Below are positions 17,257-23,235 of a DNA stretch of 50,418 bases, one piece after another. The notes beneath the pieces are model-generated. The model was not told the origin of the DNA. It searched no databases and worked only from the letters and a program-made list of their open reading frames with translations. The stretch spans positions 1-50,418 of the forward strand of contig CAMCRV010000017.1 in the NCBI GenBank assembly GCA_945877365.1, read 5' to 3'. Position 1 is the stretch's first letter; every line of letters starts with the position of its first letter. Source of the stretch: an uncultured Clostridia bacterium. Its GTDB lineage: Bacteria; Bacillota; Clostridia; Oscillospirales; Oscillospiraceae. Position numbers and translations under genes: made by a program.

Positions 17257-17341
17257 ATCCCCAGACTCCTTCCCATTGATTCGCTTCATCCCTCTCGCAG
17301 GAAACCAGAGTGCATTCTCCTATCGAGTTATCAGCTTTATC

Positions 17342-17370
17342 ATTATACTGCTATATATTGACTATGTCAA
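17342..17370 (-). promoter_or_regulatory. Promoter of the AbrB-type gene
   Basis: Minus-strand TTGACA (17365-17370), 17-bp spacer, TATAAT (17342-17347): full sigma-A consensus. Confidence 0.85.
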
Positions 17371-17448
17371 ATACTTTTGTGGGGAATCCTTGTGATTCTG
17401 TCGAAATTATCCAAACATTTTCCTATGCTTTTATGCATATTGTGCTAT

Positions 17449-17610
17449 GGAAGCTCTGAACAAATCGGCAAGAGCTGACACCAGAAGATTTTGGCTCAGA
17501 CGAAAGTTCTTAAAATGGAGGAATACTGTATGTATTTCCCATTTTAAGAACTGCACAGATGGGGCAAAAGATTCGGTGTCCGGCCGCAGACGATTTATTC
17601 GGAGTTTCCC
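17449..17610. repeat. Imperfect ~160-bp palindromic element upstream of spmA
   Basis: The ends are inverted: GGAAGCTCTGAACAAATCG on the left and its near complement on the right (CGATTTATTCGGAGTTTCCC). An inner arm pair (GACACCAGAAGATTTTGGC and its diverged complement) and a strong central hairpin (AGTTCTTAAAATGG / CCATTTTAAGAACT) complete it. Non-coding. It lies between the AbrB promoter and spmA and may place the spmA start under a large leader hairpin. Confidence 0.7.
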
Positions 17611-17643
17611 TATAAATAGGGAAAGAAAGCGGTGGAAAGTAAA

Positions 17644-18219
17644 ATGACAATGACCTGGATCTGGACGCTCCTGACTGGGAGCGGAATTCTCTGCGCCCTG
17701 CTGCTGGGCAGGGGTAGTGAGCTGGCTGCAGCGATTCCAAGGGGAATGCAGGAGGGCGTCACACTGGCGCTGTCTCTGGGGGGCAGCCTGTGCCTGTGGT
17801 CCGGGGTGGGGCGGCTCATGGAGGCGGTGGGCATCACCGGGATGCTGTCCCGGCTTTTGCGGCCCTTTCTGCATCGGGTGTTTCCCGAATCCAAGCAGGA
17901 TCCTCTTCTGGCTCAGAGCCTCAGCGGGAATATCTGCGCCAATTTTCTGGGTCTGGGCAACGCCGCAACTCCCATGGGCATGGATGCTGCCCGGCGGCTG
18001 CGGCGGGGGGATAGCGCCAGCCACAGCCTGTGTCGGCTGATTGTGCTGAACACCGCCTCTATTCAGCTGATTCCGGCAAATGTGGCCGCTGTCCGCAGCG
18101 GACTGGGCTGCCAGACCCCCTTCGACATTCTCCCGGCGGTGTGGCTCACCAGCATCTGCTCCGCCGGGCTGGGACTGGCCATGGCAGTGCTTCTGGGAAG
18201 GGTGTGGAAGGATGCTTGA
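17644..18219 (+). CDS. spmA: Spore maturation protein A (SpmA), nucleoside-recognition family
   Basis: Membrane protein of 191 residues needed in Bacillus for spore core dehydration. The Gate/nucleoside-recognition fold is visible: GGSLCLWSGVGRLMEAVGI, then SGNICANFLGLGNAATPMGM, then ASIQLIPANVAAVRSGLG. The start is the ATG at 17644; a GTG at 17632 in the same frame is also possible and both have weak ribosome binding sites. The stop overlaps spmB by eight bases. The pair is a sporulation marker for this organism. Confidence 0.88.
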   Translation: MTMTWIWTLLTGSGILCALLLGRGSELAAAIPRGMQEGVTLALSLGGSLCLWSGVGRLMEAVGITGMLSRLLRPFLHRVFPESKQDPLLAQSLSGNICANFLGLGNAATPMGMDAARRLRRGDSASHSLCRLIVLNTASIQLIPANVAAVRSGLGCQTPFDILPAVWLTSICSAGLGLAMAVLLGRVWKDA

Positions 18220-18724
18220 CTATCTGGTTCCCGGGCTGCTGTTTTTCCTCTCCGCTCTGGCTCTGAAGGACAGGCAGGATGCCTACAGCCTGATGCTGGA
18301 GGGCGGACAAGCGGGTCTGCGGCTTCTGGTTTCCATCCTTCCCACTCTGATTTTTCTGGTGACAGCGGTACAGATTCTCCGTGCCTCCGGGGCTGCGGAG
18401 CTTCTGAGCCGGTGCTTTGCCCCTCTGTTTTCCCGTCTGGGGATCCCCCCGGAGACTGCCCTGCTGGTGCTGATCCGTCCCATCAGCGGCAGCGCCGCCC
18501 TGGCGGTGGGAGCCGACCTGATGCGGCAATACGGAGTGGATTCCCCGGTGGGGCGCACCGCCGCCGTAATGCTGGGCTCCACGGAAACCACCTTTTACAC
18601 CATCAGCGTCTACTTCGGCGCCGCCGGAATCCGGAAAACCCGGTATACCTTGCCTGCTGCCCTGTTTGCGGACTTTGTGGGTTTTTTCATGGCCTCCATG
18701 TCGGTGCGGTGGTTCTATCGATAA
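18212..18724 (+). CDS. spmB: Spore maturation protein B (SpmB)
   Basis: Partner of SpmA, 170 residues, with four to five hydrophobic segments. Motifs LLVLIRPISGSAALAVGADL and MLGSTETTFYTISVYFGAAG are characteristic of SpmB. The ATG lies inside the 3' end of spmA (overlap 18212-18219) with GGAAGG just before it, indicating coupled translation. The gene ends next to a palindromic repeat. Confidence 0.92.
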   Translation: MLDYLVPGLLFFLSALALKDRQDAYSLMLEGGQAGLRLLVSILPTLIFLVTAVQILRASGAAELLSRCFAPLFSRLGIPPETALLVLIRPISGSAALAVGADLMRQYGVDSPVGRTAAVMLGSTETTFYTISVYFGAAGIRKTRYTLPAALFADFVGFFMASMSVRWFYR

Positions 18725-18736
18725 AATCAAAAATAC

Positions 18737-18861
18737 TGTCATTCCGAGCCATCCGGCAGGATGGCGTGGGAATCCGTTCTCCTTAAAAAACCCAGTAGTT
18801 TGAACATTTCAAGGCAGATGCGGATTGCCACAGGCGGCCTTTGGCCGCCTTCGCAATGACA
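18737..18861 (+). repeat. TGTCATT-type palindromic element, copy A
   Basis: Ends are TGTCATTCCGA (18737-18747) and TCGCAATGACA (18851-18861). Inside are GTGGGAATCCGTTCTCCTT, CATTTCAAG and GCGGATTGCCACAGG, shared with copy B at 34526-34649 in the opposite orientation. It fills the gap between spmB and the convergent exonuclease gene. Confidence 0.8.
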
Positions 18862-18870
18862 GCATAATTT

Positions 18871-19854
18871 TTATTCTGCTTTCGGGGTTTCGCTTCTGCG
18901 GCGGCGTCTGCGCCGGGGGCGGACGGCGTCCTCGGGGTCAGCCTTCTCCGCCCGGCGGGCATAGGCCTGCGCCGCCTCGGAGGTGGCCTCATAGGTCAGG
19001 CGGCTGACACGGACGGTTTCATCGGGCTGGGTGGACAGCCGCACCCGGATCAGGAATTTGCCATGCTCCGGGCAGGTGGCCAGATCCATGTACCGGTGTC
19101 CCGGCTGGGCAAACCACCGGGAGCCCAGCATCCGGCTGCCGCACAGGGGGCACAGATTCTCCTCCCCGGACATGGCTGCCAGAGCCGCACGCTTGTCGGC
19201 ATAGTCATAGAACACCTTCCGATCCAGACACCCGGGCAGCTCCGCGCCGTGGAACCCGTTGTCATGGCTTTTCAGAGCCGCGCCGTATTCCGCCATACCC
19301 TGTTTCAGATTCAGCATGGCGCAGATCAGAGCGGTATGGTAGGCATCGCCAAGGGCATCATGGGCAGGCCGGGTGGCCTCGATGCTGAACATCTCCATGG
19401 CGGTTTTCAGCGCCTTCTGGGAGGTGGAGCCGTCGGTCTGGGCGTTGAAAATCATCTGGGCATTGAACCACCGCTCCGTCCAGTCCTCCTCCAGCCCGAA
19501 CAGCCGCAGGTTTTCCCGGAGGATGCCAATATCGTCGAAGCCCCAGGTGAGAAACACGATGTCCTCGCCGCACCAACGGCGGAACAGCTCGATGGCCTCC
19601 GGGAAGGAAACGCCCTCCTCCCGGAGTTTGGCCTCCTTGATGCCGGTGAGCTTACTGACCCGGCGGTTCAGATGGCGGTAATATTTAGGCTTGATCATAA
19701 TCTGGAACTCGTCCTCAACGAACTGCTCCTCGTTGATCCGGACGGCGCCGATCTGGATGATTTCCCCCCGGATGTTCACCGGGAGCACCTTCTTGGAGGA
19801 GGGAGAACCCGGCCAGGGCTGATTCCATTCCATATCCAATACAATATAATTCAT
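18871..19854 (-). CDS. DEDD-type 3'-5' exonuclease with C-terminal zinc ribbon and Arg-rich tail
   Basis: RNase T/DnaQ-fold exonuclease of 327 residues. The DEDD residues sit in VLDMEWNQ (about 6-13), TWGFDDIGIL and HDALGDAYHTALI, the last containing the catalytic His and Asp. The N-terminal half resembles KapD-like exonucleases. An unusual C-terminal half follows: a CPLCGSRMLG...CPEHG metal-binding segment and a final run of arginines (RPRRRRRRRS) suited to nucleic-acid binding. Substrate (RNA or DNA) is unknown. The start at 19854 is chosen for the AGAGG site; the longer frame has none. Confidence 0.75.
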   Translation of the reverse strand: MNYIVLDMEWNQPWPGSPSSKKVLPVNIRGEIIQIGAVRINEEQFVEDEFQIMIKPKYYRHLNRRVSKLTGIKEAKLREEGVSFPEAIELFRRWCGEDIVFLTWGFDDIGILRENLRLFGLEEDWTERWFNAQMIFNAQTDGSTSQKALKTAMEMFSIEATRPAHDALGDAYHTALICAMLNLKQGMAEYGAALKSHDNGFHGAELPGCLDRKVFYDYADKRAALAAMSGEENLCPLCGSRMLGSRWFAQPGHRYMDLATCPEHGKFLIRVRLSTQPDETVRVSRLTYEATSEAAQAYARRAEKADPEDAVRPRRRRRRRSETPKAE

Positions 19855-19934
19855 GGGTAAAACCTCTGTATCCACATAATACTACACTTTATCATACCAT
19901 ACCCCCATGGGTTCTGTAAATACAAAGATTAAAA

Positions 19935-19972
19935 AAATCCCGGAACGGCGATAACCGTTCCGGGATTTAAGC
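19935..19972 (-). terminator. nagB terminator
   Basis: Perfect 12-bp stem ATCCCGGAACGG (19937-19948) with CCGTTCCGGGAT (19955-19966), followed on the minus strand by a T-run. Confidence 0.85.
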
Positions 19973-19978
19973 TTGTTT

Positions 19979-20716
19979 TTACAGCAAATCCTTCACCAGA
20001 GACAGGGCGGCCTCGTCAGCCACCAGGGTGAAGTCGGGGTGCAGCTGCAGGATGGAGCCGGGAGCCTGAGGACGGATGGGGCCAAAGAAGCAGTCCTTCA
20101 CGGCCTGTGCTTTGCCGACGCCGTTGACCACCAGCAGAACCCGCTTGGCCTTCATAATGGAGCCGATGCCCATGGTGTAGGCGTGGGTGGGAACATCGTC
20201 CCGGCTGGCAAAGAAACGGGCGTTGGCGTCGATGGTAGCCTTGGTCAGCTCCACCTTGTTGGTACCCTTGACAAACTCGTCGCAGGGCTCGTTAAAGCCG
20301 ATGTGGCCGTTGGGGCCGAGACCCAGCAGCTGCAGATCTGCGCCGCCGAAGGCATCGATGACGGCATCGTAGCGGGCGCACTCAGCGGCGGCATCGGGGT
20401 TGGTGCCGTCGGGAATGTTGCAGTTGGCCTGATTAATATTTACATGGTCAAAGAGGTTGGAGCGCATGAAGTAGGCATAGCTCTGGTCGTGATCCTTGGT
20501 CAGACCCACATACTCGTCCAGATTGACGGTCTTGACCTGAGAGAAGTCCAGATCGCCGGATTCATACTTGGCGATCAGCTCTTTATAGGTGCCTACGGGG
20601 CTACTGCCGGTAGCCAGACCCAGAACACAGTCGGGCTTCAGATAAATCTGGGCGGCGATGATGTTGGCGGCCTTGCGGCTGACATCGTTGTAATCCTTAG
20701 CGCAGATCAGTCTCAT
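19979..20716 (-). CDS. nagB: Glucosamine-6-phosphate deaminase NagB
   Basis: Converts glucosamine-6-phosphate to fructose-6-phosphate and ammonia, letting amino sugars enter glycolysis. It has 245 residues. Motifs: LGLATGSSPVGTYKELI for phosphate binding, NLDEYVGL with the catalytic aspartate, and LLGLGPNGHIGFNEP. The start at 20716 (MRLICAKDYN) follows AAAGGGG; the frame opens 30 bp earlier without a site. No nagA or PTS gene lies beside it; it is monocistronic and divergent from the ECF S-component gene. Confidence 0.95.
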   Translation of the reverse strand: MRLICAKDYNDVSRKAANIIAAQIYLKPDCVLGLATGSSPVGTYKELIAKYESGDLDFSQVKTVNLDEYVGLTKDHDQSYAYFMRSNLFDHVNINQANCNIPDGTNPDAAAECARYDAVIDAFGGADLQLLGLGPNGHIGFNEPCDEFVKGTNKVELTKATIDANARFFASRDDVPTHAYTMGIGSIMKAKRVLLVVNGVGKAQAVKDCFFGPIRPQAPGSILQLHPDFTLVADEAALSLVKDLL

Positions 20717-20776
20717 GTTTATGTTTCCCCTTTCAAAAATATCCATTCCGGTTTGGTTTTTCCCAATTACAGCGTG

Positions 20777-20805
20777 ATTATAGCATCTTTTCCAAAAATT
20801 GTACA
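20777..20805 (-). promoter_or_regulatory. nagB promoter
   Basis: Minus-strand TGTACA (20800-20805), 17-bp spacer, TATAAT (20777-20782). Confidence 0.6.
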
Positions 20806-20952
20806 GTCCGTTTCCCGTTTTCAGTTCTTTTCGATAAATATTCTGGCATTTGTGGCAATAATTTGTTCTGGCCTTATTTTATATCGTTATTCTGGTGCTA
20901 TATTTATAGCCAGTATTTGCTATAATAGGGCAAACTCAAGGGAGGTAATACC

Positions 20953-21522
20953 ATGAAACAGACAAAAACCATTTCCACCAAAAAAATCGTGCTGGTTGCT
21001 CTGCTGGCTGCCCTGACCACCGCCGGCTCCGCCCTGCGCATCACCCTGCCCATTAATATTGCAGGCACCACCTCATTCCATCTGGGCAACATTCTGTGCG
21101 CCCTGTCCGGCATCCTGCTGGGGCCCTGGCTGGGCGGTCTGGCAGCAGGCATGGGCTCCGCCATCTATGACATGATGAATCCCCTGTACATCAGCGAGGC
21201 ATGGATTACCTTCCTGTTCAAGGGTGCCTATGCCGTTGCCGCCGGTCTCATCGCCCGGACAGGGGGCAAGGAGATCACCTATCCCAAGTCCATCCTCGCC
21301 ACCGCTGTGGGCGCAGCTGCCTACGCCGCCCTGTACCTGCTGAAGAGCTTCTACTACAACGGCATCCTGCTCCATGGGCTGACCGTTGAGGCAGCCGCCA
21401 TCACCGTAGTCGCCAAGCTGCCTGCCACCATCTTCAACGCAGTGGTCGCCATTATCTTTGCCCCCATTCTGGCAAAGTCCATCTCCGCTGCTCTGAAGAA
21501 AAACCATCTGTCTCTGGACTAA
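20953..21522 (+). CDS. ECF transporter S component (orphan)
   Basis: Substrate-binding membrane subunit of an energy-coupling-factor importer, 189 residues with about six hydrophobic segments. The layout (KKIVLVALLAALTTAGSALR, then FHLGNILCALSGILLGPWLG, GLAAGMGSAIYDMMNP) is typical of solitary S components that share a common EcfA/A'/T module. No ATPase or T gene is adjacent. The substrate cannot be told from sequence. GGGAGG precedes the ATG; a terminator follows. TATAAT at about 20919 may be the -10 element. Confidence 0.85.
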   Translation: MKQTKTISTKKIVLVALLAALTTAGSALRITLPINIAGTTSFHLGNILCALSGILLGPWLGGLAAGMGSAIYDMMNPLYISEAWITFLFKGAYAVAAGLIARTGGKEITYPKSILATAVGAAAYAALYLLKSFYYNGILLHGLTVEAAAITVVAKLPATIFNAVVAIIFAPILAKSISAALKKNHLSLD

Positions 21523-21524
21523 AA

Positions 21525-21556
21525 GAAGGCACGGCCATCACAGGCCGTGCTCTTTT
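21525..21556. terminator. Bidirectional terminator between the ECF S component and ogt
   Basis: Stem GCACGGCC (21529-21536) with GGCCGTGC (21543-21550), flanked by AAAAGAA and TCTTTT, serving both convergent genes. Confidence 0.8.
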
Positions 21557-22019
21557 ACTCCCGATAGGGTATTTTTTCCAAATCCAGCAGCTGCTTTTTC
21601 CGTTCCAGTCCGTAGCCGAAGCCGGTGAGGGCACCCTTCACCCCCAGCACCCGATGGCAGGGAATCATCAGGGCAATGGGATTGCGTCCCACCGCGCCCC
21701 CCACTGCCTGCGCCGACATTCTGCGCCCCAGCCTTGCGGCAATCTCCCCATAGGTCATGGAGCTTCCGTAGGGAATGGTCAGCAGAATCTGCCAGACCTC
21801 CTTCTGAAAGGCCGTTCCCTCCGGTTCCAGTGGGAGATCCAGAACAGGGTTCTCTCCCCGGAAATAGGCATCCAGCCACGCCTGCGCCCGGAGGAGAAGG
21901 GGCTCCTCCGAATTGACTCCCCCGGGAAGCTCCCGATCCAGCCACAGTCCGGTAAGGGCATGGTCATTGCATTGCAGCAGAATGTTCCCCAAGGGGGATG
22001 TGTATTCCCGGTATTGCAT
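21555..22019 (-). CDS. ogt: Methylated-DNA--protein-cysteine methyltransferase (Ogt)
   Basis: Suicide repair enzyme that removes O6-alkyl groups from guanine onto its own cysteine. It has 154 residues. The active-site motif PCHRVLG is present, preceded by the recognition helix MTYGEIAARLGRRMSAQAVG and followed by GFGYGLERKKQLLDLE. The start at 22019 is chosen for its GGGAG site rather than an ATG 33 bp earlier. Downstream is the shared terminator; upstream is a 590-bp repeat-rich region. Confidence 0.94.
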   Translation of the reverse strand: MQYREYTSPLGNILLQCNDHALTGLWLDRELPGGVNSEEPLLLRAQAWLDAYFRGENPVLDLPLEPEGTAFQKEVWQILLTIPYGSSMTYGEIAARLGRRMSAQAVGGAVGRNPIALMIPCHRVLGVKGALTGFGYGLERKKQLLDLEKIPYRE

Positions 22020-22181
22020 AGTGCATTGCTCCCGTTCTTTGTCAAATTTCAATCATTTTCGGTCAGGGCGTGTACCTGACCGAAAATTCCTCTCAGGCTG
22101 CAAGTGTGGGATTTGTCCGGCATTGCCGGGCAAATCCTGCGCGCGGCAGACTGCAAACTTCTGGCAGGAAAGCCTGTAAGG

Positions 22182-22231
22182 ATTTTCTGCCAAAAGGAGC
22201 AGCCCACCGGGCTGTTGGATTTGATTTTCGA
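22182..22231 (-). repeat. Broken tRNA-tail module (distal Asp copy)
   Basis: A hairpin (CAGCCC-ACC-GGGCTG) followed by TTGGATTTGATTTTCGA, the same 3' core as the module at 22488-22592. The copy is interrupted at CGA by the 167-bp element at 22232-22398 and resumes at 22399 with CGAGTCC. Confidence 0.7.
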
Positions 22232-22398
22232 TACTATTTCTCAATAGAATGGTTTCATTCTATTGAGAAGACACCGCCTGACGGCGTTGTCGTATCTATG
22301 ATTTTCGGAATAGAAAATCATAGATACCCGTCTCATTATGATCTTCATATTAAAATGTTCCATTTTGCTGAATGAAACATTTTAATTGAATATCAGTA
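22232..22398. mobile_element. 167-bp MITE-like insertion flanked by CGA
   Basis: The inverted ends are TACTATTTCTCAAT and ATTGAATATCAGTA. Internal palindromes include CAATAGAATGG-TTTCATTCTATTG, and TATCTATGATTTTC with GAAAATCATAGATA. The sequence on either side (TTTTCGA and CGAGTCC) rejoins to TTTTCGAGTCC, exactly the sequence found uninterrupted at 22580-22589. This shows the insertion and suggests a CGA target duplication. No ORF. A half copy lies at 15270-15345. Confidence 0.75.
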
Positions 22399-22448
22399 CG
22401 AGTCCGTTTTTCTGGAATTGCCAAAAAGGAAGCCACCCCTTTGGGGTG
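22399..22448 (-). repeat. 50-bp direct repeat, distal copy (tRNA-Asp tail plus terminator)
   Basis: Identical over 50 bp to 22583-22632. It begins with CGAGTCC and runs through a spacer into the left arm and loop of the tRNA-Asp terminator hairpin; the right arm is then degraded. The period is 184 bp. Confidence 0.85.
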
Positions 22449-22487
22449 TACCTCTTAACGGAATTGGCTTCTATTCCCGACACCCGG

Positions 22488-22592
22488 AACGGACTCGTTG
22501 CCGATTCCCTTCGGGAATCGTATGGTATCGCCGGGCTCCTACCCGGCGATCAACGCCCCACTGGGGCGTTGGATTTGATTTTCGAGTCCGTT
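22488..22592 (-). repeat. Structured palindromic module behind tRNA-Asp
   Basis: Closed by a perfect 10-bp inverted repeat, AACGGACTCG (22488-22497) with CGAGTCCGTT (22583-22592). That is the sequence of the tRNA-Asp T-loop and T-stem. Inside are three hairpins: CGATTCCC/GGGAATCG, ATCGCCGGG/CCCGGCGAT and CAACGCCCC/GGGGCGTTG. The result is a four-way junction. Common core words are TATGGT and GGATTTGATTTTCGA. No coding signal. Confidence 0.8.
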
Positions 22593-22606
22593 TTTCTGGA
22601 ATTGCC

Positions 22607-22643
22607 AAAAAGGAAGCCACCCCTTTGGGGTGGCTTCCTTTTT
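22607..22643 (-). terminator. tRNA-Asp terminator
   Basis: Perfect 17-bp stem (22607-22623 with 22627-22643) ending in a U-tract on the minus strand, starting right at the encoded CCA of tRNA-Asp. Confidence 0.9.
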
Positions 22644-22719
22644 GGCGACCCGGAACGGACTCGAACCGTCGACCTCCAGCGTGACAGGCTGGCGTGCTAA
22701 CCGACTGCACCACCGGGCC
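22643..22719 (-). tRNA. tRNA-Asp (GTC)
   Basis: Cloverleaf read on the minus strand: acceptor GGCCCGG pairs with CCGGGTC (one G-U), anticodon stem CCAGC/GCTGG, loop CTGTCAC with anticodon GTC, T-arm GACGG-TTCGAGT-CCGTT. The CCA end is encoded. It has its own promoter and terminator. Confidence 0.95.
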
Positions 22720-22737
22720 ATATTCAGAACATTGTGG

Positions 22738-22766
22738 ATTATATCAGAAAGTTTTCTGTTTGTAAA
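22738..22766 (-). promoter_or_regulatory. tRNA-Asp promoter
   Basis: Minus-strand TTTACA (22761-22766), 17-bp spacer, TATAAT (22738-22743), about 20 bp before the tRNA. Confidence 0.8.
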
Positions 22767-22818
22767 GAGGGAAAATGAAAAGATCTTCTGTTTTTTGCAG
22801 ACTCCTGAGGAATAGGTG

Positions 22819-22907
22819 ACCAGGCTCGGAATACTATGGTGTTGCCAGCCTCCAGCCGGCGGCAAGCAGCTCTCCACTGGAGAGCTGCATTTGATCTTTC
22901 GAGCCTC
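22819..22907 (-). repeat. Structured module behind tRNA-Gly, distal (diverged) copy
   Basis: Same length and layout as the proximal copy, offset by 138 bp. Closing arms AGGCTCGGA (about 22822-22830) and TTCGAGCCTC (22898-22907). Inner hairpins are TTGCCAGCC/CCGGCGGCAA (now mismatched) and GCAGCTCTCC/GGAGAGCTGC. The flanking tRNA-tail-like sequence is degraded to GGTGACC. Confidence 0.75.
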
Positions 22908-22957
22908 ATCTGTCCAAATAAAAGAAGCAGATGCTCCTGCCTTTGTGGCACGGGTGA

Positions 22958-23046
22958 CGAGGCTCGAAACACTATGGTGTTGCCGCCGTCGAGCCGGCGG
23001 CAAGCAGCTCTCCACCGGAGAGCTGCATTTGATCTTTCGAGCCTCG
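22958..23046 (-). repeat. Structured palindromic module behind tRNA-Gly, proximal copy
   Basis: Closed by a perfect 12-bp inverted repeat CGAGGCTCGAAA (22958-22969) with TTTCGAGCCTCG (23035-23046). That equals the T-loop and T-stem of tRNA-Gly. Two inner hairpins: TTGCCGCCG/CGGCGGCAA (22980-23003) and GCAGCTCTCC/GGAGAGCTGC (23004-23026). Core words TATGGT and CATTTGATCTTTCGA match the tRNA-Asp module. Confidence 0.8.
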
Positions 23047-23053
23047 CCTTTCC

Positions 23054-23095
23054 AAAAAAGAAAAGCAGACGCTAACGCGTCTGCTTTTCTTTTTT
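23054..23095 (-). terminator. tRNA-Gly terminator
   Basis: Perfect 19-bp stem (23054-23072 with 23077-23095) with a long U-run on the minus strand, beginning at the tRNA CCA end. Confidence 0.9.
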
Positions 23096-23170
23096 GGAGC
23101 GGGTGACGAGGCTCGAACTCGCTACCTCCACCTTGGCAAGGTGGCGCTCTACCGGATGAGCTACACCCGC
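23095..23170 (-). tRNA. tRNA-Gly (GCC)
   Basis: Minus-strand cloverleaf: acceptor GCGGGTG pairs with CACCCGC; anticodon stem CCACC/GGTGG with loop TTGCCAA, anticodon GCC; T-arm GCGAG-TTCGAGC-CTCGT. CCA is encoded. Confidence 0.95.
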
Positions 23171-23184
23171 GGGGAACATGGCTT

Positions 23185-23212
23185 ATTATAGCGGTTTTTC
23201 CGCAAATGTCAA
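23185..23212 (-). promoter_or_regulatory. tRNA-Gly promoter
   Basis: Minus-strand TTGACA (23207-23212), 16-bp spacer, TATAAT (23185-23190): full consensus hexamers, 15 bp before the tRNA. Confidence 0.85.
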
Positions 23213-23235
23213 GTCCCTTTTTTCATTTTCCCGAA

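Noticed and set aside
22386..23015. Overlapping open frames of 60-158 codons across the tRNA region
   Set aside because: They run through tRNAs, terminators and palindromic modules; apparent repeats in the peptides come from the DNA repeats.
22399..23046. CRISPR array
   Set aside because: Repeats are few, palindromic, of 50-105 bp and tied to tRNA tails; there are no uniform spacers and no cas genes.
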